DNA of 64,000 bases from Myxococcales bacterium. GTDB lineage: Bacteria > Myxococcota_A > Polyangia > Haliangiales > Haliangiaceae. Position numbers and translations under genes: made by a program. Below the pieces are notes generated by a model. That model saw only the letters and a program-made list of their open reading frames with translations. It did not search any database and was not told the DNA's origin. Of the stretch, positions 53,908 through 63,837 are shown piece after piece; position 1 is the stretch's first letter, and the number at the start of each line of letters is the position of its first letter. The stretch is taken from the NCBI GenBank assembly GCA_016716835.1, contig JADJUW010000001.1, forward strand, positions 2,128,001 through 2,192,000, given 5' to 3'.

Positions 53908-55502
53908 GTGCGAATGACCGCCGGGACGACCAAGAGTGATACCAAGAGGCAACACAGCTCGCCAAGCAGCGAGAGCACGCCAAAGCCGCGGATGGACTGG
54001 TTGTCACTTACCAGCAGCGAGCCATAACCGATGATTGTGGTCAGCGAGCACACAAAGACCGCGGCGCCGGCCGTGGATATTAATGTGTCGTCGGGCGCGC
54101 CGTCATCGCGCTGCGTCGCCAAGTTGATGCCGTAGTCGATGCCCAGCCCGAGCGTCATCGGCAAGACGACGAAATCGAGAAAGGTGATGCGAAAGCCTGC
54201 CAGCGCGCAAATCGCGATGAGCAGGAGCGAGCCGAGCATGGTCGAGACGAGCACCGCCACGGCGCGGCGATTAAACCCGACCACGCCGAGCAACATCACC
54301 ATCACCAAGGCCGTGGCCAACAGCGCCACGCGCGGGGCATCGCGGCGAAGGGTATCTAAGATGTCGGCCAGAATTACCGCGGCGCCAGACGCCGCGACAG
54401 GGCTGCCGTCAGGCAACTTGACCGACCTAATCGCGTTGGCATAGGCAAGCAGCGTGTGGCCATCCCAGTCGCCGATTTCGCGATAGGGCTGGACCGCGAG
54501 CACAAGCCCGACACGACCGTCGCGTTCACGCAGGCTAGCCTGAATGCTGGCAGGCAGGTCCCGCGGCTCCAGCGCGGCGAGGTCTGCGGCGGGGCGGAGG
54601 GCCTCCAGCGAGGCGCGCTCGCTATCGGGGAGCTCGGCCAGCACCGCGGGTGAAATGATGGTGCGAATCTCTTCGATCAGCGCCAGCTTCGCCACCTGGT
54701 CGCGCGGCAGCACCGAATACAGCGAGGTAACTGGACCGAGCAAGCGTTCGGCGTCGGGCTTGCCCGCGTCGATCTGTTCGAGCCCGGTGACGATCGGCAA
54801 GACCTGATCGATTGAATCGGCGACGATAAACGACTGGCCGGCGAAATTGCGGCCAAGGGCAGCCTCTAGCTCCTGCATGAGCGCGCGCGCGCGGAGCGTG
54901 TCCTCGCCAATGCCCCGCATTTTCTGCAAGCGATACTCAAAGGGATCGTTGGCGATGTAGCGCCACGCGAGCAAGCCTCCGCCAAGCGCCAACCCCGCCA
55001 CCACGGCGATCGTGGCGCGCAGCGAGAGCAGTGAGGTACCCCGCGCCAAAAAACGCGCCAAGGCCGGCTCTTTCGGCGTTTGCTTGGGCAAGGTGGCGAA
55101 CCGCACCACGAGCGCAGGCAAGAGCATGTACGTCGCGATCCAGCAGATGAGCATGCCCACCGCGCCGATGACCGCGAAATCGGCGAAGCCGCGAAAGCTC
55201 GTCGCGGCGAGCGATCCATACGCGATCGAGGCGCCGAGCGAGGCCACCATGGTGGGGCCGATCGTCAGGGTCATGGCAGCCTGCATGGCGCGCTGGATGT
55301 CGACATCACCGCGGCGCGCCTCGTCGACAAAACGCCCCAACAAGACGACGCCGAAATTGACGCCGTTGCCCGCAATGATCGACCCCAGAAACGCCGTCGC
55401 CCCGTTGAGGTAGCCGACGGTGAGCGAGGCCGCACCTTGCGACAGAATCACGGCCCAGATCAACACCGCGGATAAGACGGCAAATAGGCGGACGCTGCGC
55501 AA
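53877..55502 (-). pseudogene. 3' part of a frameshifted MMPL/RND-type exporter
   Basis: This open frame of 541 codons has two MMPL-type transmembrane modules. The first runs from TAFLGSIIAGNGVNFGVVLLGRF to MLICWIATYMLLPAL; the second is the C-terminal bundle with LPMTLGLGIDYGINL. No good initiation signal exists at its start (TTG 55502), and its first residues continue the sequence of the 5' part in a different frame. The break is at a run of six A on the plus strand, 55501-55506 (six T in the coding strand); removing one base joins the frames as CLIWFLRSVRLF. Whether this is a real lesion or an assembly error cannot be decided here. Confidence 0.85.
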
Positions 55503-56340
55503 AAAACCAGATGAGGCACAACGCGACGAGCAGCCCCGTAATGGCCCCGGACATCACCATGCCGCGCAACAAGACCGCCTGCTCGAGCACGCCATTGACG
55601 AGCCCGCCACTGCGGCCAAGCTTTACCTGCGGGCTGGCGACCCGATCACAAATAGCCTGCAGCGCCGTCACCAGTTGCTTGCCTCGCTGTGGGTCTGTCT
55701 TGCCGAACGTCGGCAGGACGGCGATGTAGCCCGTCAGCCCGTCGGCACTCACATAGGATGATGACGCCAATTTCTTAGATGCCTCGGCTTGTCGTTCCTT
55801 GAGCGCGCTGATGCGCGCCTCAAGCGCCGCCGCCTCGCCACCCTCGGCATCGCCGAGGTCGTCGGCGAGATCGATAAATAACGGATTGGCCTTGAGCTTG
55901 GCCGCATTGATTTTTTCGCGCAAGACATCGCGAATTTCGATCAGGTTGGCCAGCGGCACGTAGAGCGGCCCATGCGCCTCGATAAATTGCCGCAGCTCAA
56001 GGTCGTCGGCATAGACCGCCGCGACCAACGCCGGGTCGACGCGGCGAACCGCTGCCAAGGCCGCCTCGGTGGCCTCCGCGCGCGCCTGCGGCGAAGCGGC
56101 TTGGATGACGATGTAGGCGCCCTCTTGTTGCACCAGGCGCGCCTCGATCGCCCGCAGCGCGACCACTGATGGCGCGTTGGGTGGCAGCAAGTACGAGAGA
56201 TCGGCGCGGATCGGCAGGCGAAACGCGACGAGATACAGCGCGCCGAGCAAAAGGCCGAGGCTGCCCGCGACGAACCAGCGCCAACGCGGCACCGACCATG
56301 CCAAGTAGCGCGCAACCAATCTTGCTCGACGTTCGTGCAC
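55306..56340 (-). pseudogene. 5' part of a frameshifted MMPL/RND-type exporter
   Basis: The 5' part encodes the N-terminal helix (FVAGSLGLLLGALYLVAF), the ADLSYLLPPNAPSV segment typical of MMPL/HpnN-type exporters and the first periplasmic domain, then the start of the next helix bundle (GAITGLLVALCLIWFF). After the T6 run the frame drifts into Arg-rich nonsense and ends at 55306. GTG 56340 with GGGA upstream is the likely start; a TTG at 56355 is possible. Restored, the protein would be about 820 residues, normal for the family. Substrates of related proteins include hopanoids and lipids. Confidence 0.85.
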
Positions 56341-56376
56341 GCGATTTAATCCCAAACAGCCGTTAACGGCCTGATC

Positions 56377-57237
56377 TTACCAAACGCGCGCGCCACTGCC
56401 GCCAGCCGTCGCCTTGCGCTTGTCCGAGCGCGACGTCAAATTCGCCTTGCGCGCGGGGCGGTGCGATGCCGCTTTGGCCGCCGCACGTCCACGCCGCGCC
56501 GTCGGCGGAGGTGAGTGCTCGTCTTCGAGGTCGCCCTGAACGTCGGGGGCCAGCTCCACCACGAGCTTATTGGCCTGGTCGGGCTCCGTGCGTTGCAGCC
56601 CGGCGATGCGCAGGGCGATCACGGGATCAATCGCCCGGCCGTCAATCCGGACTTCGAAATGAAGGTGGTTGCCGGTCGCGCGCCCGGTGGCACCGACCTT
56701 ACCGATCTGGTCGCCAGCGGCAACCCGGCTGCCTTTTTTGGCGTCAAACGCACTTAGGTGGGCGTACCGGGTGGAGAGCCCGTCGCCATGGTCGACATAT
56801 ATGACGCGGCCATAGCCGGTTTGACGTCCGGCGAAAACCACCGTGCCGGCACCGGCTGCGTAGACAGGCGTGCCCTTAGGTGCGCGATAGTCGCGACCCT
56901 TGTGAAACTTAACTTTGCGTCGGCGAACCGGGTCCTGACGCCACCCATAACCCGAACTTTCGACCCCAGGAACCGGGGTTAGCGAGAGCGGCTTAAGGTC
57001 AGCGACGCGCCACGAATCGGCTTGCGAAGGCGTGCCAGATCCAGGAATTTTGTCTTTCTTTTCAGAATCTTGGATTCCATCGACCGAACTACCGTGACGG
57101 ATGGTGGTGCGCGAAATCGCCACTCGCTCACCGGGATTTTCAGCCAGCAGCCCACGCGGCGTCAGACAAGCCGCTAGTGAAATGCCTACCAGTATGTGAG
57201 TTACCTTCATGGCGATAGCGGGCAGTGTCTTACCCAT
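56377..57237 (-). CDS. M23-family peptidoglycan endopeptidase, exported
   Basis: The 286-residue protein has a signal peptide, a short linker, the LytM/M23 zinc site HKGRDY (HxxxD) and NHLHFEV (HxH), and a C-terminal Arg/Lys/Ala-rich tail. All three metal ligands and the catalytic His are present, so it should be an active endopeptidase acting on peptide cross-links. The start is ambiguous among 57288, 57237 and 57210; ATG 57237 gives a normal signal peptide. It is divergent from the four-helix protein gene. Confidence 0.86.
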   Translation of the reverse strand: MGKTLPAIAMKVTHILVGISLAACLTPRGLLAENPGERVAISRTTIRHGSSVDGIQDSEKKDKIPGSGTPSQADSWRVADLKPLSLTPVPGVESSGYGWRQDPVRRRKVKFHKGRDYRAPKGTPVYAAGAGTVVFAGRQTGYGRVIYVDHGDGLSTRYAHLSAFDAKKGSRVAAGDQIGKVGATGRATGNHLHFEVRIDGRAIDPVIALRIAGLQRTEPDQANKLVVELAPDVQGDLEDEHSPPPTARRGRAAAKAASHRPARKANLTSRSDKRKATAGGSGARVW

Positions 57238-57309
57238 CCCGCGCGAGATCAACCCAAATATGTCCCCAATCGATAGCATGAATGACATTCCGGCTCTAAG
57301 TGTTCAGTA

Positions 57310-57795
57310 ATGCGACCAATTCGCCGCGCGATAATTATTGTACTTGGGTTGCTAGGGGCTTTGTCCAGCGTATTTGCGGTTGTCTCGCTGAGCTGGTGGA
57401 ACTTAGAAAATATCAGAATTTTACCTAGTAAAACTTTGCATTGCTTGGAGTCGCCATGCATCGAGTCAAACCATCGATGGCTTGAGCCCAGCGACCTTTG
57501 GCTCCGCCTCGCGGCGGCCGTCGACTTGTCCGCCTACCTGCTTGCCCTGGGATGTATCGCGGTTGCCGCCGCCGCCGCCGCAGGCCGTAACTCGACGCTC
57601 ATTAACCGATGGACGTGGGCCGCAGCCGCCGTCGCACTTACGACGACCATCGCATTTCTGAGCCTGGCACCATCGCTGACCTCGGGCCATGCCGGTTGGG
57701 GCGCGCTCGCCTTGATCGGCGCCGCAGTCATCGCGTCGGTCAGCGCGGCGTTGAGCCGCCATAAGGTGGCGTTGTCACCCTCACCCGGCGTGTGA
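57310..57795 (+). CDS. Unknown four-helix membrane protein
   Basis: This 161-residue protein has four hydrophobic helices (about 8-28, 68-92, 100-120, 127-147) with a cysteine-containing loop (LHCLESPCIES) between the first two. No family recognised. It starts 22 bases past the upstream divergent gene's 5' end and runs into the serA region. Confidence 0.55.
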   Translation: MRPIRRAIIIVLGLLGALSSVFAVVSLSWWNLENIRILPSKTLHCLESPCIESNHRWLEPSDLWLRLAAAVDLSAYLLALGCIAVAAAAAAGRNSTLINRWTWAAAAVALTTTIAFLSLAPSLTSGHAGWGALALIGAAVIASVSAALSRHKVALSPSPGV

Positions 57796-57845
57796 AAGCC
57801 GGAAGGCGCGGTGGACGACGACGCCGCTTTTGGCAATCATGCGCC

Positions 57846-59081
57846 GTGACGAGTCGCCCGGCCACCTCTTTTCCTAAGTCGCAAATTCAGATCTTGCTGC
57901 TCGAAAATATCCACGCCTCGGCCCAAGCGGCTTTTGAGCGCGAAGGTTTTTCCGTCAAGGCGATCAAAGGCGCGCTGAGCGAGGCCTCGTTGTGCGAAGC
58001 CATTACTGACGTCCACGTGCTCGGCATTCGCAGCAAGACGCAGGTCACCCCCGCCGTGCTCGCCGCCGCGCCGCGCCTGCTTTCGATTGGCGCGTTTTGT
58101 ATCGGCACCAATCAGATCGACCTGGCGGCCGCGGCGATGCACGGCGTGCCGGCGTTCAACGCGCCCTTCTCGAACACGCGCAGCGTCGCGGAGCTGATCT
58201 TGGCAGAGATCGTCGCGCTCGCCCGCCAACTAGGCGACCGCAACGCCGAGGTCCACCGCGGCGAGTGGAAAAAGGTTTCCGCGGGCTGCTACGAGATTCG
58301 CGGTAAGACGCTTGGCATCATCGGCTACGGGCACATTGGCGGCCAGGTAGGCGTGCTGGCCGAAGCCTTCGGCATGCGCGTCGTCTACTACGACATTGCC
58401 AAGCGCCTCCCACTGGGAAATGTGCGCCACGCCGATACGTTGGCCGAGGTGCTGGGGCAAAGCGACTTTGTGACGCTGCACGTACCCGAGACGCCGCAGA
58501 CCCATCGCATGATCGGCGCGGCCGAGCTCGCCGCGATGAAGCCAGGCGGCTACTTGCTCAACGCGAGCCGCGGCACGGTAGTCGATATCGACGCGTTGGC
58601 GGCGGCGCTGACGCGGGGCCACCTCGCCGGCGCGGCGGTCGATGTCTATCCCAAGGAGCCCGAGACCAACGCCGAAACCTTTGAAAGCCCACTGCGCGGC
58701 CTGCCCAATGTTATTTTGACGCCGCATGTTGGCGGCTCTACCGAAGAGGCGCAGGCCGCGATTGGCCTCGAGGTGAGCGCGTCGCTGCTCGGCTTTATCA
58801 ACGCGGGCCACACCGCCGGCGCGGTTAACTTTCCGCAGGTCGAGTTGCCGCCAAGCCAAGGCGCGCATCGCATCTTAAACGTGCACCGCAACGTGCCCGG
58901 CGTGCTGGGGGCGATCAACAAGATCGTGTCTGACCTCGGCGCCAACATTCGCTCGCAGGTGCTCGCCACCAATAGCGACATCGGCTACCTCGCGATGGAT
59001 CTCGAGCACAATGTGTCCGATCAGGTGCGGGCGCAAATCGCCGCGCTCCCGACGAATATCAAGACACGCATTTTGTATTGA
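57846..59081 (+). CDS. serA: D-3-phosphoglycerate dehydrogenase
   Basis: This 411-residue protein matches SerA: the N-terminal LLENIHASA, IGAFCIGTNQIDL, PFSNTRSVAEL, the Rossmann GYGHIGGQVG, VPETPQTHRMIG, the catalytic Asp-His pair in HVGGSTEEAQ, and a C-terminal ACT domain (VPGVLGAINKIVSDLGANI). It makes 3-phosphohydroxypyruvate, the first step of serine synthesis, and the ACT domain implies feedback by serine. GTG 57846 gives a length of 411, matching the E. coli enzyme; a GTG at 57792 overlaps the previous stop. Confidence 0.95.
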   Translation: MTSRPATSFPKSQIQILLLENIHASAQAAFEREGFSVKAIKGALSEASLCEAITDVHVLGIRSKTQVTPAVLAAAPRLLSIGAFCIGTNQIDLAAAAMHGVPAFNAPFSNTRSVAELILAEIVALARQLGDRNAEVHRGEWKKVSAGCYEIRGKTLGIIGYGHIGGQVGVLAEAFGMRVVYYDIAKRLPLGNVRHADTLAEVLGQSDFVTLHVPETPQTHRMIGAAELAAMKPGGYLLNASRGTVVDIDALAAALTRGHLAGAAVDVYPKEPETNAETFESPLRGLPNVILTPHVGGSTEEAQAAIGLEVSASLLGFINAGHTAGAVNFPQVELPPSQGAHRILNVHRNVPGVLGAINKIVSDLGANIRSQVLATNSDIGYLAMDLEHNVSDQVRAQIAALPTNIKTRILY

Positions 59082-59102
59082 GACGCGAGTGTGAGCGCGC
59101 GT

Positions 59103-61331
59103 TCAGCGTTGCATCAGCATCACCAACGATTTCGGCGGCACGCGGTAATCGCCGGCAGCCGCCGGCGCGACGCCCGCGATCGCATCGACGCGCACGCCAT
59201 CGGTGACCACCTTCCACTCGCCCGCAGGCAAATCAAAGTGCGCCCACTCGGTCTCCTCGGAGTTGGCTAGCACGATGACATTGGGCCAGGCGCCACCACC
59301 CGTGGGAGGCACGGCATCGGCGGGCGCCTTGATTTCAAAGCCAAACCAGGTATTGCGCGTGCCCTGCTTCGGCGTCAACCACGTGACGTCGCGTGAGGTG
59401 AGCGGCTGGTTGTAGCGAAAATACGGCGTGGTGGCGCGAAATTTCAGCATGCCAGCCGTGAAGGAGAATTCGGTCGCCTGCGTCTTGATGGCGGCCCATT
59501 TTTTCTGGCCGCGAATTGGATTGTCGTAGAGGTTGGGCGGGCCGTCTTTGCTGCGCATTATTTCTTGGGCCTGCCCGATCATCACGGGACCTTGCGTGAT
59601 AGCGAGCAAGCCGAGCGCCAACCGCGCGCGGGCCGCACCACCCGGGCCAACCAAATCGCCCACCGTTTCCTCGTCGTGGCTCTCGATATATTTCATGGTG
59701 GCCGCGGGCGTGGCGCCGATGCCAAAGGGCCGGACGTTGCCCGCCACCACGGTGCGAATCTGATCGAGGTTGCCGTGGCCGAGCACGAAGGCGCGCGCGG
59801 CCTCGCGGAAGGAGTCATCCCACGATGAGATGGGGAGGCCGTCGCCCGCCTGCCACTGCGTGCGGCCATCTGCCGACCACGGCTCGCCGGTGGCCAGCGC
59901 CTTGCGACTGCCGGGGCGACGCGCGGGCGCCTTGCGGCCTGGTGTGCCGCTGAGGCTGTCGTCACTGCGGACGTACAACCGCGACGCCCTGCGGATCGTG
60001 CCGCGATCGATCATCGCCGCGAGGTCGTCGCGAAAGCCATCGACGTGAAAATGTTCGCGCCAATAGCGCTTGGAGTCGAGAATAAGCTTGCGCACCATCG
60101 GGTTCTCGGTGGCAGTTTCGTTGCCGACGCCGGCTCCGTTGGCGTACTGGCCGTCGGCCGTGCGGCGATAGTGGTAGTTGCCGTCGAACATGCCAAATTG
60201 TGGCGCCTGGGTCGCCGTGTGGTTGTAGACGACGTCCATCATCACCGCGATGCCAGCCTTGTGGTACTCGTCGACGAGGTGCTGAAAATCCGCTGGCGTC
60301 CCGTAGCGCTCCGCGGCCGCAAAATAGCCGCTGGTCATGTAGCCCCAATGCTTGCCTTCAACGGATTGCATGATCGGCAAGAGCTGGATGGCGTTGACGC
60401 CGAGGTCTTTGTAGTATTTCACGACCGCCGGGTGGGCCATGCCCTTGAAGGTGCCGCGCAGCGCGGCCGGCACAGGCGCCGACCCGTGGTTAGTCTCATC
60501 GCCAACGTGGAGCTCCGCGATCACCCAATCGCTCGGAGCCTTGGGCGGCAAGAAGCCTTGATCGTTCCAGCGATAGCGCAGATCGACGAAGCGCGAGGGG
60601 CCGGCATCGCCAGTTTGCGCGTGGCCATACGGGTCTGCGATGGGCCTGCTGCCGTCGAGGATAAACTCATAGCGCTGTCCCGTGAGCTGCGCGGGCGCGC
60701 CCGCGGCGACCGACCACACGCCATCGCGGCCGGGTATCATGCGCAGTTTCTTGCCACTGTCGATGAGATGTAGCTCGACCTGCTCGGCGTCGGGCCACCA
60801 CAATTTCACTTCTGCGGTGCCGGCGTCGAAATCTAGTGTTGGCCCCAGGACTTGGTCTGAGACCAAGAATTTGGCCTGCCGCTTGGTCCACGGCCGCTTG
60901 TACGGATCTGCCGCCTTGGCAGGCTCGGTGCGCTTGCTGCCTTTGCCATGCCCAGTGGGCTCTAGCTTGAGCGTGGTGATCGTGCGCGTGAACGTTGCGT
61001 CTTTAATCGGGCTATCGACTTCGGTACGTCGCACGACGCTGCCATTTGTTTCGGTCACCTCGATGGTCTTGCCCTGTGCATGCCGCTCGGCGCCGCGAAA
61101 TTTCGATTTGGCCGCGTCGAAGGCTTCGGCCGGCAAGACGAGTTCGCGCTTTTCAACGGAGGCGCTATAGGTCTTGGTCTTGCGCGTTTGCGGCTGACCA
61201 CGCGTGCTAGTCGGCTTGGCCTTGGGCGACGCGTGGCCGAGGTCCACGGCTACGACTGGCATGACCAGCGCTGCGCAGACCACGGCCGTTGCCAACATTG
61301 CCAATGGTGAGAGGGGCTGAGCGAGCGGCAT
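59103..61331 (-). CDS. Exported GH13 alpha-amylase-family enzyme with CBM48-like domain
   Basis: The 742-residue protein has a signal peptide (about 1-29), a disordered Lys/Thr-rich region, a CBM48/isoamylase-N-type domain (about 158-240) and a GH13 barrel. Catalytic positions are visible: region I DVVYNH (366-371), region II GFRDD with the nucleophile near Asp436, a GEPW motif with the acid/base Glu483, and SHDEE with Asp553. The enzyme should cut or transfer alpha-glucans outside the cytoplasm. A 40-residue Arg/Pro-rich stretch (450-480) lies between the nucleophile and the acid/base residue, an unusual spacer. ATG 61331 is used; ATG at 61298 is possible. Confidence 0.9.
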   Translation of the reverse strand: MPLAQPLSPLAMLATAVVCAALVMPVVAVDLGHASPKAKPTSTRGQPQTRKTKTYSASVEKRELVLPAEAFDAAKSKFRGAERHAQGKTIEVTETNGSVVRRTEVDSPIKDATFTRTITTLKLEPTGHGKGSKRTEPAKAADPYKRPWTKRQAKFLVSDQVLGPTLDFDAGTAEVKLWWPDAEQVELHLIDSGKKLRMIPGRDGVWSVAAGAPAQLTGQRYEFILDGSRPIADPYGHAQTGDAGPSRFVDLRYRWNDQGFLPPKAPSDWVIAELHVGDETNHGSAPVPAALRGTFKGMAHPAVVKYYKDLGVNAIQLLPIMQSVEGKHWGYMTSGYFAAAERYGTPADFQHLVDEYHKAGIAVMMDVVYNHTATQAPQFGMFDGNYHYRRTADGQYANGAGVGNETATENPMVRKLILDSKRYWREHFHVDGFRDDLAAMIDRGTIRRASRLYVRSDDSLSGTPGRKAPARRPGSRKALATGEPWSADGRTQWQAGDGLPISSWDDSFREAARAFVLGHGNLDQIRTVVAGNVRPFGIGATPAATMKYIESHDEETVGDLVGPGGAARARLALGLLAITQGPVMIGQAQEIMRSKDGPPNLYDNPIRGQKKWAAIKTQATEFSFTAGMLKFRATTPYFRYNQPLTSRDVTWLTPKQGTRNTWFGFEIKAPADAVPPTGGGAWPNVIVLANSEETEWAHFDLPAGEWKVVTDGVRVDAIAGVAPAAAGDYRVPPKSLVMLMQR

Positions 61332-61505
61332 ACGTGTTCTTGAGGGCTAGTCGCGCCGCGGCGTTTGCGACGGCTGGAGCTGTACTTTGCACATGGCGTG
61401 CCAGGTGAAGCATCGGCGCTTGCACGCGCTAGGGCACCAACCCAACGCTGCCTGCGATCCTGCCAACTCCCAAGCTGGGGCCATGCAACCCCACCCGCGC
61501 TCGAT

Positions 61506-63071
61506 CTAACCCCGTGAGAGTCTATGCGCAACGCGCACGCCGTCGAGCGCGGCGCTGACGATGCCACCGGCATAACCGGCGCCCTCGCCGCATGGATAGA
61601 GCCCGGCAACGGTAGGGCTTTGCAGTGACTCGGCATCGCGCAGCACGCGGACCGGGCAAGAGGTTCGCGATTCGACGCCGACGAGCACAGCTTCTTCCGT
61701 CACGTAGCCGCGCATTTGTTTGCCGAAGATGTGCAGCGCGTGGCGGAGCTTGTCGGCGATGGGCAGACGCGTCGCGGCGAGCACGTCGGCGATGTTGGTC
61801 GCGGTGAGGCCTGGCTCGTAGCTTGAGCGCGGCAAGGTGGTAGAAGCGCGCCCGGCGAGAAAATCGGTGACGCGCGTAGCGGGCGCCTTGATCATGCCGC
61901 CGCCTGCGATCAGTGCCGCGCGCTCGAGCATGCGCTGCAGCTCCACGCCGGCGAGCACGCCGTCGCCCAGCCCCGCCGTCGCAAAGTCTTGCCGCTCGAC
62001 CGACACCACGAGGCCTGAATTGGCAAACGGCGAATCGCGGCGCGACAGGCTCATACCATTGACCACCAGGCCATCGGTTTCGGTGGCGGCCGGCACGATC
62101 CACCCGCCTGGGCACATGCAAAATGAGAACACGCCGCGATCGCCCGGCGGCGTATGCACGAGCTTGTACGGCGCCGCGCGCAGCTTGGGATGGCCCGCCG
62201 CACGGCCGTATTGGATTTGATCGATGAGCGGCTGCGGGTGCTCGATGCGCACGCCGAGCGCAAATGGCTTGGCCTCGCAGGCCGCGCCGATGGCGAGCAT
62301 AATGTCAAAGACGTCGCGCGCGGAGTGGCCGGTGGCGACCACGACGCGGCTGGCGGCGAGCGTTTCGCCGCTAGCGACCATGACGCCTTGCACTGCGCGG
62401 GTGGCGGCATGGACGGCGATGCTGGCGACCTTGGCCTCGAAGCGAAATTGCACGCCGCAGGCCTCGAGCCGCTCGCGCAGCGCGGTGATCACCTTGGGCA
62501 GCCGGTTGCTGCCGATGTGCGGCCGCGCGTCGACCAGGATGTCCGCGGGGGCGCCATGCAGAAACAACGTCTCCATGACGTCGCGCACATCGCCGCGCTT
62601 GTGCGAGCGCGTGTAAAGCTTGCCGTCGGAATACGTGCCGGCCCCGCCCTCGCCAAAACAATAATTGCTGTCGGGATTAATCACGCCGTGTTGCGTCAGG
62701 CCCTTTAGGTCGCGGCGCCGCGCCTGCACCTGCTTGCCGCGATCAAGCACGATCGAGGCGATGCCTTGGCGCGCCAATTCATAGGCGCAAAATAGTCCCG
62801 CCGGGCCGCCGCCGATGATGACGACTGGGTCACCCGAGACGGCGCGAGGCAACGCGCCGCCCATTGGCAACGATGAATCTTCTAGCGCGCCGAGCGTGAG
62901 ATGAAACCGTACGTGACCGCGCCGCGCGTCGATGGCGCGACGCTTGACCTCGAGGCGGGGCACCTGATCGAGTGGGATGCCGAGCTTGCGCGCGACCTTG
63001 GCGCGTAGATGCTGCTCGCTGTCGGGCTCGGCGAGCTCGAGCTCGCATTCAATTTCTAACGACGGGTCCAT
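61506..63071 (-). CDS. COG2509-type FAD-dependent oxidoreductase
   Basis: This 521-residue protein has an N-terminal extension of about 75 residues, then the FAD-binding GGGPAGLFCAYELARQGI, a GTYSDGKLYTRS loop, and a C-terminal AGLYPCGEGAGYAGGIVSAALDG typical of COG2509 flavoproteins (uncharacterised dehydrogenases). It is probably a soluble oxidoreductase of unknown substrate. The start overlaps the frameshifted lipoprotein reading frame by 16 bases only because that frame is extended by a shift. Confidence 0.9.
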   Translation of the reverse strand: MDPSLEIECELELAEPDSEQHLRAKVARKLGIPLDQVPRLEVKRRAIDARRGHVRFHLTLGALEDSSLPMGGALPRAVSGDPVVIIGGGPAGLFCAYELARQGIASIVLDRGKQVQARRRDLKGLTQHGVINPDSNYCFGEGGAGTYSDGKLYTRSHKRGDVRDVMETLFLHGAPADILVDARPHIGSNRLPKVITALRERLEACGVQFRFEAKVASIAVHAATRAVQGVMVASGETLAASRVVVATGHSARDVFDIMLAIGAACEAKPFALGVRIEHPQPLIDQIQYGRAAGHPKLRAAPYKLVHTPPGDRGVFSFCMCPGGWIVPAATETDGLVVNGMSLSRRDSPFANSGLVVSVERQDFATAGLGDGVLAGVELQRMLERAALIAGGGMIKAPATRVTDFLAGRASTTLPRSSYEPGLTATNIADVLAATRLPIADKLRHALHIFGKQMRGYVTEEAVLVGVESRTSCPVRVLRDAESLQSPTVAGLYPCGEGAGYAGGIVSAALDGVRVAHRLSRG

Positions 63072-63811
63072 GCGAAATGGCGCCTTACGGCTGCGGTGTA
63101 ATGGTTTTTTCGACCTTCAGCGACACCTTGGCCATGTCCTGCTTTGAATCGGCCTGGACCGTGAGACGCGATGGCCAACCGGTGCGGGTGTCGAGGACGA
63201 CGGCACCTGAAATCGCGCACGTCGCTCAGCTCGGGCGAGATAAGCTGCCATAACTGGCGGCTGCTAGGCACCTGCCGCGTCGTGCCCGGCTGCCACACGC
63301 CGCCAAACAACGACTCCAGCGCGCGTGGCGAGACGTACAGCACGGCTGGCCGCGTGTTGTCTCTAAGTTGCCAACCCATGTTGGATGATTCCACTTGCAG
63401 GCCGTCGGCGAGCGTCCAGGTGCCCGTTAGCGTTTGGTCGCTGGCCTCCCCGTTGACGTCCTTGCACTGCACGTCAAATTTGGTGATTTGCGCGCCACTG
63501 AGCGCGACGAGCTCGTGTTCACACTTCGCCGAAAACGACGCGCGGTCGGTGCGAGATTCCCCCGTGCCGGAGATAAGGTCACGCGCCGTTTCGCGCGAAA
63601 GCATGGTGGCAATTCGCTGCCCTGGCTGGTAAGTGCTCAGCGAAAACTCGTAGGCGCCCGTAGCAGACGAGGCAGGCGATGAGGCCGCGCCGCGCGTCGC
63701 CTGGGGTTTCGCACAAGAGGCGCCAACGAGCAGCGTCACGACGGCCACCAACCCGACGCGCAGGACAACGCCACATGGCAGGAAGATGCGATTAAACGCC
63801 GCTGGCTTCAT
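63056..63811 (-). CDS. Lipoprotein of unknown function with a C-terminal frameshift
   Basis: The 251-codon frame starts with a lipoprotein-type signal (LLVGASC, Cys33) and a beta-rich domain to about residue 193. From near SDVRDF the frame becomes Arg/His-rich and unlike protein. The next frame over instead reads GAVVLDTRTGWPSRLTVQA and continues to ITPQP with a TAA at 63085, ending 14 bases before the downstream gene. One base removed in GTGCGCGATT (about 63203-63212) restores this. So the true end is probably 63085. The protein is exported and unknown. Confidence 0.7.
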   Translation of the reverse strand: MKPAAFNRIFLPCGVVLRVGLVAVVTLLVGASCAKPQATRGAASSPASSATGAYEFSLSTYQPGQRIATMLSRETARDLISGTGESRTDRASFSAKCEHELVALSGAQITKFDVQCKDVNGEASDQTLTGTWTLADGLQVESSNMGWQLRDNTRPAVLYVSPRALESLFGGVWQPGTTRQVPSSRQLWQLISPELSDVRDFRCRRPRHPHRLAIASHGPGRFKAGHGQGVAEGRKNHYTAAVRRHFAWTRR

Positions 63812-63837
63812 AAGGGCTCCAATGTATCATAGGACGC

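Noticed and set aside
55480..55520. Programmed -1 ribosomal frameshifting in the MMPL gene
   Set aside because: The join needs a +1 shift (loss of one T), not the -1 geometry of an X-XXY-YYZ heptamer. Transcriptional slippage remains possible.
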